Below are positions 50,664-62,357 of a DNA stretch of 64,000 nucleotides, piece by piece. A program made the position numbers and the translations under genes. Source of the DNA: Siphonodentalium dalli (lineage: Eukaryota > Mollusca > Scaphopoda > Gadilida > Siphonodentaliidae); assembly GCA_032622095.1 (NCBI GenBank), contig CP136064.1:40263912-40327911 (forward strand). Reading direction: 5' to 3'. The notes under the pieces were generated by a model. The model was given only the letters and a program-made list of their open reading frames with translations, searched no databases and was not told the origin of the DNA. Numbering within the stretch: position 1 is the stretch's first letter; each line of letters opens with the position of its first letter.

Positions 50664-51041
50664 TTAACCCTTTCAGTGCCAGGTCCGATTTTTGTATCAA
50701 CCCATATACCCTGTGCCAATGCATTCGCTTATATATGCGAGTCGACCATAGGTCGCCTCGCATATATAAGAGATGCATTGGCCTAACAACTTTTCATCAT
50801 TTGTTATTATTTTTTACAATTTTAATAATTTTTTCTTATATTCTTTAACAGACTTATTTTGTAGGTTTAGTGCCAGGGAATCTTAAGTTTTTCATGGGCA
50901 TCAAAATTATTACTATGAATACTTGGTGATAGTTTTGAGTTATAACATGCCCCTAAGGTTTTATCCAGTTTGTTTTTAAATTCGCTATAGCATGCTTAAG
51001 CATACCCAAAAATAATTCAACCCTGGCACTGAAAGGGTTAA
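50664..51041. mobile_element. TTAA-CCCTTTCAGTGCC element with one hairpin module
   Basis: TTAACCCTTTCAGTGCCAGG to CCCTGGCACTGAAAGGGTTAA. One hairpin at 50714-50781; the other half is unrelated A/T-rich sequence with GCATGCTTAAGCATACCC. Confidence 0.85.
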
Positions 51042-51370
51042 ATATTTTCTGATAATCAAGACACATGTTTAGTCATTGTTGTCTCATAGTTCTTGGCATT
51101 CAACAATGAATTTTAGCTGTCTGCAGACTTCCATAGTGCTACACTAATTCAATCTATGCAGCAAGCCAAATTTTTCAATTTTGTTAAAAAATGTTGACAT
51201 GTTCTGAAATTTTTCTTCGACAAAATTTTACCTCGGATCAGCCAATATACAACACCAATTAACAGGGCTGGAGACAAGTTTGAATCATATTGTGAGGTCC
51301 GGTTATTTTCGGAGGAGTTTCATCTTCACATCACAGACTATTTTCTTCTCATTGCAACCTGATACAACCA

Positions 51371-51820
51371 GGCCTGAGTATAGTGTGCCTGTCATTTGCA
51401 GAATGAGGTCCTCAGAGGGTGAATTTAGTGACGCTATCACACATAGCAGGCTAGCATCATTAAATTCACCCTCTGGGGACCTCATTCTGCTTTGGCCTCA
51501 TCTTTTCTGGAAAGTTTATTATCAAATTCTACAGAAACTTCTTCACACAGATTCTATTTCTTTTTTTAGTTTAGTTTCTCTGTATCCCCAAATTGGCAGA
51601 TGACACATTGCATAATCGAGGTTCCCAATGGGTGTACATCACAATATTCACCTTCTGGGAACTTCAATCTGAGTCTATGTCTCCCATAGCAGATGAGGCC
51701 ATGCAGAATGAGGTCCCCAGAGGGTGAATTTGGTGATGCTACCCGCTATGCAGGATAGCATCACTAAATTCACCCTCTGGGGCCTCATTCTGCAAATGAC
51801 AGGCACACTAAACTCAGATT
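51371..51820. mobile_element. Full-length 'GAGGTCCCC' element
   Basis: GGCCTGAGTATAGTGTGCC to GGCACACTAAACTCAG, same layout as 44841-45300 in reverse. Between 51821 and 52186 nothing is recognised. Confidence 0.8.
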
Positions 51821-52186
51821 TGAACATAATAAACATACTTTGTGACTTCATTCAGTGAAAGTTGCATTTTCATGAAGCAATCATCTCAAGACGTTTTCAT
51901 TATGAAATTATTTTGTTAATTCCATGTGATTGAGTGATCAGTTATATTAAACATAAAGGTTTATGTACATTGTCAATTATGTTCCCTTGCTTTGAATAGC
52001 ACTTTGCTTTTGCAGAAAATTGTGAATCCATGGAACTCAAACTCATTTCCTCTTGATGTATAATATCGACATAAAATACATCGCCAATTCAACTGTAGCC
52101 TTCCAGTCATGCCATCATTGCTGAACATGTCATGTTACTAAATATAGCCAATTTGTATCTTTGCCAGTCTGATAGATTATATCAGT

Positions 52187-52593
52187 GACTATACCATTTG
52201 AAAGAGGAAGCTCCGAAACATTGTATTATCAACTTATCCAGTGTAATAAACTGTGAACATGTTGTTTTTGTTGAGTTACCGACATGGTTTGTCATCTAGA
52301 TTGTAGTAAAAAGTGTATTATTTTCAACGGAGGGGATAATTCTATATCTTAAAGACAATCTTCAATAAAAATATATCTTTAGTTTGAATTATGTTGCATT
52401 CTGAGAGCCAAAACGGGGGGGGGGGGATCTTTCTATGATTTCAGCTGTTTTCTATTTCTCTATTGGCATCTCAAATGGTGATAAATTATAGTATTTTAAT
52501 CATATTTTATGGCATAGATTGTTATTAAAACTGTATATCAAGTCACAATAAAAAAAAATAATCAGCGACTCGAAAATTAAGTGGGCCTTTAAG
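52187..52593 (-). repeat. Solo arm of the 1.9-kb element at 33647
   Basis: ATACCATTTGAAAGAGGAAG through CTCGAAAATTAAGTGGGCC is the reverse of 33647-34080. No opposite arm follows, so it is a truncated copy. 52594-53136 holds nothing I recognise. Confidence 0.75.
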
Positions 52594-53136
52594 GCAAAAT
52601 AAATAAAAAATACTGTTCTCAGGCACCTCCCTCATCCCCCAAAAGAGGGCCTCATCAGAAAATTTTATTTGTAATTTCATCCGGTATTAAAAATTCTTTC
52701 TCCAATTTATCCACAATTATAATTTTAAATAGGTTTTTGTTGATGATCTAATGATTAAAAGGCATTGGAGGATAGATTCTATACATTGTTTGGAAAATTG
52801 TAGGAATTTTTACCATATAATTATAATTCCCTAGAATTAAAAAAAAAAGCCTCCCTCCATCATCCAATTTCCCATATGTAATTATCTGAGCACACAGGTA
52901 TTTATATTCCACACCCATTGACGTGAGTCACATGTATTCAACGGAACTATTATTGTTGACGTCGCCAAGAAAAATGACGTACATTATGTCGATCATCCGC
53001 TTCCGTTGATCCCCCCCATAATTACTGGTTATTTTCAGACTTGAATCACAATAAAGGTAGCTATAGTAACAATGAAGGTGACATTCATCGATTGAACTGA
53101 ACGGTGTAGAATAATTACAGAACACAACTTGCATCA

Positions 53137-53280
53137 TAATCTCGAATCTTTTATTGAACTTGTTGCGGACCGCGCAAAGTTATATTTCGCTCGAGCTACG
53201 CTCTCGTGAAATATATCCTTGCGCCATCCGCAACTCATTCAATAAAAGAGTCTCGATTAAGATGCGCGTTGCGACTGAAT
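53137..53280. repeat. Foldback, CTCGAATCTTTTATTGAA ends
   Basis: Inverted arms with CGGACCGCGCAAAGTTATATTTC and its reverse around a GAGCTACGCTCTCG centre. Followed by remnants of the CATGACTGG class element (53281-53420). Confidence 0.7.
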
Positions 53281-53609
53281 CTGCACTGGTGCAGCATTAA
53301 AGATCCTGTGCCTCGCATATAATCAATGCCATGGTAAATATTGTTAGGCCAATATATTCTCTTATGCATTGGCAGAGTTTTCGCAAAATTTCAGGAAGCT
53401 CCAGTCATTGAAGGTTTAATGGCCTAATATTAAGAAATTCTTTCATTTTGCTGCCAAAAGTTCACCTATACAAGACAGTCAATGACTGTGGACCGCTCAC
53501 CAGACTGCAAAGACTGATAAGACTGGGACTCTGGAGACCACAACAGTCAGAACTTTTCATAATCACTTTAAAAGAAGTAGATATCTAAAGAGTTAAATCT
53601 AAAACAAAA

Positions 53610-54130
53610 AAATTGGAGTTATGTCCCTGGCCCCGCCCACATTTGACCCAGTGACCTGATTTGAACAAATCTGAACCCCAGTCACCCAAGGATCCTTCAT
53701 ACCAAATATGAACCCATATAGCCTGATGGTATTTGAGAAGAAGTCACTTTAAGAATACTATGGAGGGAAAGAGTTATGGCCCTGGCTTCGCAACTATTTC
53801 AAGTGAACTCATTTGAACAAATCTGAATGTGAGTCACCTAGGGAACATCCACACCAAATATGAAACCATTCGGTCTTATTGTTCTGAAGATGTTTAAAAG
53901 AATTACTATGGTGGGAAAGAGTTATGGCCCTGGCTTCGCAACTATTTGACCCAGTGACCGCATTTGAACAAATCTGAATGAGAATCACCTAGGGAACATC
54001 CACAACAAATATGAACCCATTTGGTCTTATGGTTCCAGAGGAGAAGATGTTCAAATAATTGTTGTCGGACAGATGATGGACGGACGAGGAGTGATGACTA
54101 TAGCTCCACCGGAGCACAGGTAGGGCGGCT
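53610..54130. repeat. Tandem 'GAGTTATGGCCCTGGC' repeat block
   Basis: About three 150-bp units with TTTGACCCAGTGACC, ATTTGAACAAATCTGAA and GTCACCTAGGGAACATCC, closing with GACGAGGAGTGATGACTATA and GCTCCACCGGAGCACAGGT. This family is familiar from mollusc genomes. Confidence 0.85.
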
Positions 54131-54179
54131 GGTTGATAATTAAATATCTTATCTCCGCCCCTATTTGAACAAACGTGAA

Positions 54180-54560
54180 TCCCCATCTATGAGATCCATT
54201 CATTTGGTAATTTCAGACATTAGATTTTAAGAGTTGAACTGAACTGATTTTCCTAAAATGACCCCAAATCTGAAAAAATCTAAACCCCAGTCACCGAAGG
54301 ACCCTCCATACCAAACATAAGCTAAATAGTCCAGATGGTTCTTGAGAAGAAATTGTTTTAAGAATTACTATGGAAGGAAAGAGTTATGGCCCTGACTTCT
54401 CACCTATTTGACCTGATGAACTCATTTGAACAGATCTGAATGTGAGTCACCTGGGGGACATCCACACCTAAATATATAAACCCATTTGGTCTTTAATATG
54501 TATCTGGAGAAGAAAACAATTGATGGACGGATAGAGACATAATGACAGATGGATGGATGG
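54180..54560. repeat. Further 'GAGTTATGGCCCTG' units
   Basis: Two more diverged units of the block above, ending with GATGGACGGATAGAGAC. Confidence 0.75.
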
Positions 54561-54683
54561 GAGAACAGTCTGACATAGAGACTGACAAATTCAATCAAAT
54601 ATACCCCCCAAGTGTTCTTTGCAAAATCAGGGTATAATGAGTTCAACTGGATACTGGTGGTTAAGAACATAATATTCGAACAG

Positions 54684-55106
54684 ACAAGCCTGAACATAGT
54701 GTCTGACATTTGCAGAATGAGGTCCCCAAAGGGTGAATTTAATGACGCAATCCTGCAATGCGGGATAGCATCACCAAATTCACCCTCTGGGGACCTCATT
54801 CTGTGTAGGCCTCAACTGCTATGGGAGACATAGCATTAGATTGAAGTTCTCCAGTTAAAGTTGGTGATGTGCACCCATTGGGCACCTCAATTATGCATTT
54901 TATATTCACAAATTAGGGGATATAGAAACTAAACAGAAGGGCTAAAGTAAGTAAAAATGTCAATTTAAGTGCCTATATACTTCCCAGAAGATGAGGCCTA
55001 AGCAGAATGAGGACCCTGGCTAGTGTATTTGGTGATGTTAGACTGCTGTGCAGGGTAGCATAACTAAATTCACCCTCTGGGGACCTCATTCTGCAAATGC
55101 CAGATA
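54684..55106. mobile_element. 'GAGGTCCCC' element, full but diverged
   Basis: CAAGCCTGAACATAGTGTCTG to TCTGCAAATGCCAGATAG, with foldback units at both ends and the GTTGGTGATGTGCACCC centre. A poly-C run follows at 55141-55157. Confidence 0.75.
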
Positions 55107-55223
55107 GAAGACAAATTTAATCCAATATATACCCCCCATCCCCCCCCCCCCCCCCCATTTTTCTTTGAATATTAGTCGTATGATTTCATCTGGATAAGTG
55201 GTGATTAAAACAATATGAAATGG

Positions 55224-55780
55224 CCAAACCTGAATTTAGTATGTCTGACATTTGCAGAATTAGGTCCCAAAAATGTGGATTTAATGACAATATTCTGTAA
55301 GGCAGGCTAGCATCACCAAATTCATCCTCAATCTGATTAGGCCTCAATGGCCAATAAAACCAAGGAACAGATTGAAGTCCTACAGTTGAAGTTGGTGATA
55401 CACACCCATTGAGCACCTCAATTATGCATTTTATCTTCTGCAAATTAGAGGGACATTGAAACTGAACAGGTGGAAAAAAGTGACTAAATCAATGAAGTCC
55501 TACAGTTGAAGTTGGTGATACACACCCATTGAGCACCTCAATTATGCATTTTATCTTCTGCAAATTAGGGGGACATTGAAACTGAACAGGTGGAAAAAGT
55601 GACTAAATCAAATTGTCAATTTGATAATTAGGATACTTCCCAGAAGATGAGGACTAAGCAGAATTAGGTCCCTGGCGGGTGTATTTGGTGATGCTAGCAT
55701 GCTGTATGGGGTAGCAACACTAAATTCACCATCTGGGGACCTCACTATGTAAATGTCAGACACACTATTTCCAGACTTGA
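55224..55780. mobile_element. 'GAGGTCCC' element with a 120-bp internal tandem duplication
   Basis: CCAAACCTGAATTTAGTATG to CACACTATTTCCAGACTTG. Inside, a 120-bp segment starting GAAGTCCTACAGTTGAAG is present twice (55374, 55494) with only single-base differences. Confidence 0.8.
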
Positions 55781-55939
55781 AGAAATCAAAGCCATTCACA
55801 GTATCATTGAATGTCAGTCATCACCTAACCATGGAAGCACCAGTTTGTTGTTAAATTGCTACAGATATGTTTAGATTAGAATAATACATGTCATCTGGCC
55901 AGTTTATATAATTAATGACCTGTATCTTTACAGATATAT

Positions 55940-56871
55940 TAGTCCAAGTCTTCTCGTACTAAAACCGGCTAAGATATTGGGATGGAGGTGCCGGTCTTTA
56001 GTCCGAGTTCCAGGCCCATGGTCTCCTTTGACACGAGTTAATCGTTAGTGACCCGCTCAAATAAAACCACAATTATATGAAATAAAATATCACAATTGCT
56101 ACAATAAACGGATAGTTTCCGCAGAAGACATGCTATTTGATCTGAAACCCACATCGGTTGTGAATTGAAAGCGGTAATTTAATGTGAAAAGAAACTTTTG
56201 CCGCAGTGTTTACATATTTTTTAAAGTATGCGAACTCAGTTGACCTTGCGAACTGCGTTCGGCATTTTCCGGTGAAAATATTCCGTAGATTTTCAATCAA
56301 CCACGCACGATGAATTCTCCATTGTAATCGTAATTATACGTGACAATAAATAAATTATTACATAGATTAAATACATATTGAAGATATAAATGTAATACAT
56401 TAAATAAATTACGGGAATTATAACCATCTCACAGTTTAAAACAGTGTAAACACAATGACCATTAGAATATCATGGGGGCCGCCATTTTGTTTGTATCGAA
56501 ATTCGTCTCGGCCAAAACAAACACCGGACAATGCCGAAGTTCTTCGGAACCTGAGTTCGGCTTTCAGTTAAGTAAACAAACAGAAAAAACAGCGATGTTG
56601 GTGACAATCAACCGGAATATTCTATGCGTAATTTAACATGAAAGTTAGATTATTATACACCATTATGACCATGATATGTCTCTCTTTCCGATGTATATAG
56701 CATCATGTATTGATTCATTAGGTAAATCGAGTAAAATACACCACAGATTCCCGCCACAGATCGTGGGCGTAACTCGTGTGATAGGATTGGTATGCAAGCG
56801 GGCTGGGACTAAAAACAGCAAATCGCCATCCCAATATCTTAGCTGGTTTTAGTACAAGAAGACTGGGACTA
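55940..56871. mobile_element. TAGTCC-ended element with 9-bp target duplication (Mutator-like?)
   Basis: Inverted ends of about 50 bp: TAGTCCAAGTCTTCTCGTAC... and ...GTACAAGAAGACTGGGACTA, continuing with CCGGCTAAGATATTGGGATGG. CAGATATAT flanks both sides (55931-55939, 56872-56880). A 9-bp duplication with long inverted ends suits MULE or Merlin-type elements. No transposase recognised in 932 bp. Confidence 0.85.
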
Positions 56872-57077
56872 CAGATATATATGCCTCTGTGGTGAGAAGA
56901 GGTATTAAATTGAGAGGTGATATGGCTTGGAAGGGATGTTGGTTGATGGCAGGGTTGGGTCTGGGGGAGGGTGGAATGTTTCCATAATTTCATTAAAGAG
57001 TAAAGTTTCATAACTCTGCAGATGTTATAATGGTGTCACTTTTTTCAAATTTTAAAACATGTTTAAAAAAACAATTG

Positions 57078-57218
57078 TCCCAGAAGATGATGCCTAAGCA
57101 GAATAAGGTAATTGAGGGTGTATTTGGTGATGCTAGCCTGCTGTATGGGGTAGCAACACTAAATTCACCATCTGGGGACTTCATTCTGCAAATGTCAGAC
57201 ACACTATGTCCAGGCTTG
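57078..57218. repeat. 'GAGGTCCCC' foldback fragment
   Basis: GATGCCTAAGCAGAATAAGG, foldback unit with GCTAGCCTGCTG, and terminus CACTATGTCCAGGCTTG. Confidence 0.7.
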
Positions 57219-57434
57219 GAGAAATGAACAATGGACTATTCCTATTTATTCTTGTAGACTCTGGTAGAATAGTTGTTTAGCTAATGTCATGTCTTGTAAT
57301 GACAGATGGTAAACTGGTCTGAAGCAAGCAGTCTTCAGCAAGAGTATCATGTGACCACACTATGATAAATTGGCTTTTTCAATAATACAGGCTTCAGTGT
57401 TCTCTTAAAAATTAATAGTGCATAGCAAAGAGGT

Positions 57435-58225
57435 GTGAATTATAAAGGGCCATAACTCTGTTACAATATTGGATCAAACCCATATTTTAACTTGATCTGT
57501 ATATAAGTTTCTGAAAAATGTTTGAGTAATCCTGTCTTGGATGAATTCTATATCAAAACAAGAGTGGAAGGGGTTAAATAAACAATACCAAAATCCATAC
57601 AGATGAAGAACATGCTATGAAAAATCTAGGTAAGAAATATGAGGCTGTGATGTGTCCTAAACAAAAATTAAAGGTTAAAATGCAAAAAAATTAAATTTTT
57701 TGTTTTTAAAGTTATGTCCCTGGCTCTGCCCCTATTTGACCCAGTGACCCCATTTGAACAAATCTGAACCCCAGTCACCCAAGGTCTCTCTGTACCAAAT
57801 ATAAGCTAAATCGGCCAAATATTTTTTTAGAAGAAGTCATTGTAAGAATTACTATGAGTTATGGCCCTGGTTTCTCAACTAATTGACCGGGTGACCTCAT
57901 TTGAACAAATTTGAATACCTGTCACCCAAGGACCCTCCATACCAAATATTAGCTAAATCGGCCCAATGGTTCTGAACAAGAAGTCGTTGTAAGAATTACT
58001 ATGGAGGAATCGAGTTATGGCCCTGGCTTCGCAACTATTTGACCCAGTGACCTCATTTGAACAAATCTGAATGAGAGTCACCTAGGGAACATCCACACCA
58101 AATATGAATCAATTCGGTATGATGGTTTCAGAGGAGAAGATGTTTTTAAAAAGTTGACAGACGGACGGACGGACGAGGAGTGATGACTATAGCTCCACCG
58201 GAGACTTCGTCTCAGGTGAGCTAAA
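57435..58225. repeat. Tandem 'GAGTTATGGCCCTGGC' block, second copy
   Basis: About three units like 53610-54130, ending in GACGGACGGACGAGGAG, GCTCCACCGGAGACTTCG and CAGGTGAGCTAA. Confidence 0.8.
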
Positions 58226-58581
58226 AAGTGCATAAAATAATTTTGTTGGGATGTTTAGATAATATAAACAGCCAACAGACAGAAAAAAAATCACTTTATT
58301 CCCATTGATTCATTTGTAGATAGGTTTAGTGTAAACAATATTTTATTTGAACAAAAGAACAGAACAGAACATTGATAATTATACATATTGAGAAAAAAAC
58401 ATAGTTCAAATGAGGATTAGATAACAAGCCATGAGCCTATGGCTTTTATAAAAATCCTTTCCTCGTATAGATAGATTTGGATAAGTTCAGGCTGCTTGTT
58501 GAACTTATTGGCTGAACATTCAAACATCCTACAAATGAGAACCAAGTAACTACTCATCAGCAAGTATTCAGTTATCCAAGG

Positions 58582-58831
58582 TTAATCCTTCCATGGTGGG
58601 AGCCACGCTGGTGCAGCATTTAAGATCATGTGCCAGTGCATTCTCTTAAATATGCGAGTCTCCCATATATAAGAGAATACACTAGCTTACAAGGTCAAGG
58701 TAAATATTGTTAGGTCAATGTATTCTCTTATATATGTGAGGCTCCCTATGGGAGACTCGCATATATATGAGAATGCATTTGCACAGTGTTCCCCGCAAAA
58801 TTTTAGGAAGCTCCAGTCATGGAAGGGTTAA
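58582..58831. mobile_element. TTAA-CCTTCCATGG element with two hairpin modules
   Basis: GGTTAATCCTTCCATGGTGG to TCCAGTCATGGAAGGGTTAA, with two diverged hairpins (58630-58695, 58706-58780). Same class as 46929 and 49413. Confidence 0.82.
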
Positions 58832-58835
58832 AGAT

Positions 58836-58990
58836 TGTTTATCTCTTTCGGGCCACAATTACAAAAACAAATTTATAAATCCTGATTTCAAGACTAAAAA
58901 TAGTTATTTTGTGAATAAAATGCAGATAAAACTGAAGATGGGTATATTATTTGTTTACGAAGGTATAATAAAGTGGTTTATTTCAATCGT
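58836..58990 (-). repeat. 'AATAAACCACTTTATTAT' repeat, reverse
   Basis: GGGCCACAATTAC, CCTGATTTCAAGAC and ATAATAAAGTGGTTTATTTC match 5264-5445 in reverse. Confidence 0.65.
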
Positions 58991-59987
58991 AATTAATTTT
59001 TACGTCACACCTGATAGGTCACTGTTCAATCACATTAAGCATAGCATTTTCAACCAGCCAATCAAAATTGCTTATACATAACTCATTTGTTGTTGATTTG
59101 CGGAAGAGAGTTTCAATAAATTTGTTGTTTTTTGAACATATGGGCTACCAGGTATAAAGAATTATGCTATATCATATAATAAAACACTTGTTGCATGGTT
59201 TTGAGGTTGACACAAGGATCCAGCGGCCTCATTCCCCTCCCAACCTTGACTTAATATTGGTCACAAAATAGCCACAGACCTAGCTCAGCCCTCTTTTTAC
59301 ACAGGACGAGCGATCACTGACACTGATGATTAACAGATTGCAAGGAATCCTACACTTGGTGCCTGAATAAGACATGATCAGTAGTGCTGACCACGTGCAC
59401 AGTTGTCTACACCATCCTGGGTAATGCTTTTTCGGCGAATGTTTAGCAGTAATCAGCCTCTCACATTTTAATTTACCGTAGATTTCTGTCTAAGTCCCAA
59501 CTTTCTGACCCACTAAATATATTAATAGTTAATATCAGTTTATTTATTCCCTATCCAATGAATACAAAGTTATCCATTATACGAATCCAGCATGATGTCA
59601 TCTCCGTCTGAGGAATGGCTTTTAATTTTGCACCAAATTGTTTTGATTGGTACTGTGAACAAAATATAAAGAAAGCAGGCATGCAGAATGTGCGTCTTGC
59701 AAGTGGCATTAGCTCTGCTCATGACGTAACACTTGTTACTGCTAGAGTACACTTGACACGAGTGTGACAATGTGTCTTTTGCCAACTGCGGTAGTTCCTT
59801 TGATGTCGGTTTTTAATAGTGCTACTGTTATAAGTCGTTGTATCCATTGTATGTTGTGGTGCTTACATGATTTTAGTTCATTAACTTGAGATCAAAGAAA
59901 GACTCTCTGTTTTAATTTGGTTTATATACAAAGCTTCAATGTTTCTATCAACATATACATGTATAGTTCCCAAAAAATATCACATTT

Positions 59988-60655
59988 AATAAATAGAGGA
60001 TATGAAATGAGTGTTTCTCTCATAAGATATTTATGAAACGAGTCTAAGAATTTTCAGTTTTCTCGAGCCTCTGGCGAGAGACAACGGAAAATTTGTGACG
60101 AGTTTCATAAATATCATATGAGAGAAACACGAATTACATATTCTATTCATCATATGACACCAATAAATTGATTATGTCCAAAACGCACACAAATCACTAA
60201 ATAATTATATGACATCGGCAGCAAAAGGTTGATGTGACGTCACTTCATTGCATCGGAAGCCCAATTACACCTGGTGAACTAGCAGAAATAATATGCACGC
60301 GAAGATATAGTGCGCTATTCTGTTCTCAGTTTGTGACATTATATCGTATGTTTATTAGATAAATACGAATTACATATTCTATTTATCGTATAACAATGTC
60401 CAAAACTATATATTTCAAGATTATAATTGCGAGAATTTTGGCATCGTGTTGATTCGTGTATTTGACGCGCACAAATTTGACCTGCATTTAGTCAGAGATG
60501 CGGCTCAGCCCCCGGCTGCCAATCAGAACACACTTTTTGTCAACAAACCAATCAAATTATCGGAAGGTGATATGAATTAGTAATTGATATGAAATTGATT
60601 TATAACATAGTTTCCAATGTAAATAATGATTGAGTCATATGATAAAATAAAATAT
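59988..60655. repeat. Foldback-containing repeat upstream of the minus-strand exon's 3' side
   Basis: GTTTCTCTCATAAGATATTT and AAATATCATATGAGAGAAAC are inverted about CTCGAGCCTCTGGCGAG (60010-60135). CATATGA-type motifs recur to 60645. No gene seen in 58991-59987 either. Confidence 0.55.
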
Positions 60656-60784
60656 CAGTTAATAAAAGAAGTTATAGGATTGACCTCATGCCATGCTAGC
60701 ACCTGAAAACCACTAGAAGGGCAGAAAGTTTAAGTGAAAACAGTTTTGTGTAAAATAATTTATATATGAATATAATATTTACAA

Positions 60785-61182
60785 TTATTTCCTTTTATCT
60801 AAAATATTATCAATGTCTTGGATTGTCTGGGAAGTCAGCAACAGTGCTTCCTTTACACTGATGAATCCATCTACGGCTGACTGATTAGGTCTACTGAACA
60901 TTGAATTTGACGGACCAGACTGCGGCCCACAATATGGCTGGAAAGCAGATCTACTGCCGGCTGATGGTATCCTGTTGTAACCATGTACAATGGGCTGATT
61001 TGGCTTCAATCCACTAGGATTGCTCGAATTCTGCTTCATTGTTGTTTGGATCTCTCCACACTCCAGTCCTTCTGGTCCTTGTCTCGCTCCTCTATTTCGA
61101 GAATCAAAATTTGTATTACTCTGTTGTGTGTAACTAAAAGACTCTGGCTTCTTAAATGTTAGATTGTCTAGTATATCTACGG
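60785..61182 (-). CDS. Terminal exon of an unrecognised gene
   Basis: On the minus strand an acceptor (TTTCCTATACAG) is followed by 398 nt open to TAA at 60787-60785. The product begins VDILDNLTFKKPESFSYTQQ, is rich in Ser, Asn, Pro, Gly and Gln (low-complexity, probably disordered), and ends in a likely short helix, FISVKEALLLTSQTIQDIDN. The acidic amphipathic tail suggests a C-terminal interaction motif. I do not recognise the family. No upstream exon is placed with confidence in 61183-64000. Gene orientation is convergent with INTS11. Confidence 0.6.
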
Positions 61183-61297
61183 CTGTATAGGAAACTAATA
61201 CACAGATATGATCTCATTCTAATTCCAATATCGGCAGTTATTATATTTATCAGATGACTGATGACTGAGAAATATTGGATATACACCTTGAGACTCG

Positions 61298-61697
61298 TTA
61301 ACCCTTTACCCAACAAACCGGCCAAAACCGGCCAAATAAAGCTTCAACAGCCTAAAATATCTTCAGTCTGTCTCAATAGAACCATACAAATATGGATATC
61401 ATTGGAACCGGCTCATTGACCACATTGTGATGGTTACAGTTATGCCCTGTGCCAATGCATTCTCTTATATATGCGAGTCGACCATAGGTCGCCTCGCATA
61501 TATAAGAGAATGCATTGGCCTAAAAAAAATATTTTTTTAACACTTTTTACCATATTTTCTTACATTCTTTAACAATTTTATAATTTTTAATGTGTTAAGC
61601 CAATGCATTCTCTTATATATGCGAGGCGACCTATGGTCGACTCGCATATATAAGAGAATGCATTGGCACAGGGCCCTTCTGTTGGGTAAAGGGTTAA
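61298..61697. mobile_element. TTAA-CCCTTTACCCAAC element with two hairpin modules, 400 bp
   Basis: TTAACCCTTTACCCAACAAA to CTGTTGGGTAAAGGGTTAA. Essentially the same as 39821-40220 with only scattered substitutions. Immediately followed by a decayed CATGACTGGAGC-class start (61697-61830). Confidence 0.92.
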
Positions 61698-62096
61698 TCC
61701 TGCCATGACTGGAGCTACCTGAATTGTACAAAAACCCTGTGCCAATGCATTCTCTCAATACTTATATATGCTAGTCTCCCATAGGGAGTCTTGTGTTTAT
61801 AAGAAATTACATTGGCCTAAAAATATTTACCTTGACCTTGTAGTTTTCAAAATGGTGACCCCCCCCCCCCCCCTCCCAAATACCTGAATTTCAGGTTTGT
61901 GCAAACCATGGTATCTATTAGGACATTGATATATAATTATGACCCAAATTAAACATTCACTTGAGCCATGTTTTGCTGGCAGTTAAAGTTAAGGGTTTGT
62001 CTTTATACATTGTCGGCATGACGGCATCCTTTAATTTGTGGGTTCTATAATATTTCATCTGTCATAATCATAATTAGTTATAGTCAGCTATTATAT

Positions 62097-62357
62097 TTAG
62101 CCCTTTCTATATTAAAATAAATACTCATAGTTGGAAATGTTCTGATATTAAGTTCAACAAATGACAGGTCGTTTGTTGAACATATCAGTACCAGTACATT
62201 TCCCACCAATGTATCAGAATCCTATGGCACTTGTATTATCTTTTTGTTTGTCTTTTGTCTGCTCATTTTCCCTGAACACCCCTCCAAATGAATAGTAGAC
62301 CATTCCAATAAATACTTTTATTTATAACTGGGTGGGAGAATCTATTTAGTTTTGAAA
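62097..62357. mobile_element. TTAA-CCCTTTCTATAC element, decayed ends
   Basis: TTTAGCCCTTTCTATATTAAA to GGGAGAATCTATTTAGTT, with facing TTCAACAAATGA and TCGTTTGTTGAAC arms. Confidence 0.75.

Noticed and set aside
50009-51041. A clear INTS11 polyadenylation signal
   Set aside because: No convincing AATAAA with downstream GU-rich sequence near the stop; the 3' end is left open.
56718-57011. 97-codon minus-strand frame (Ser/His/Pro-rich)
   Set aside because: Spans the border of the 9-bp-duplication element and its inverted end; no homology.
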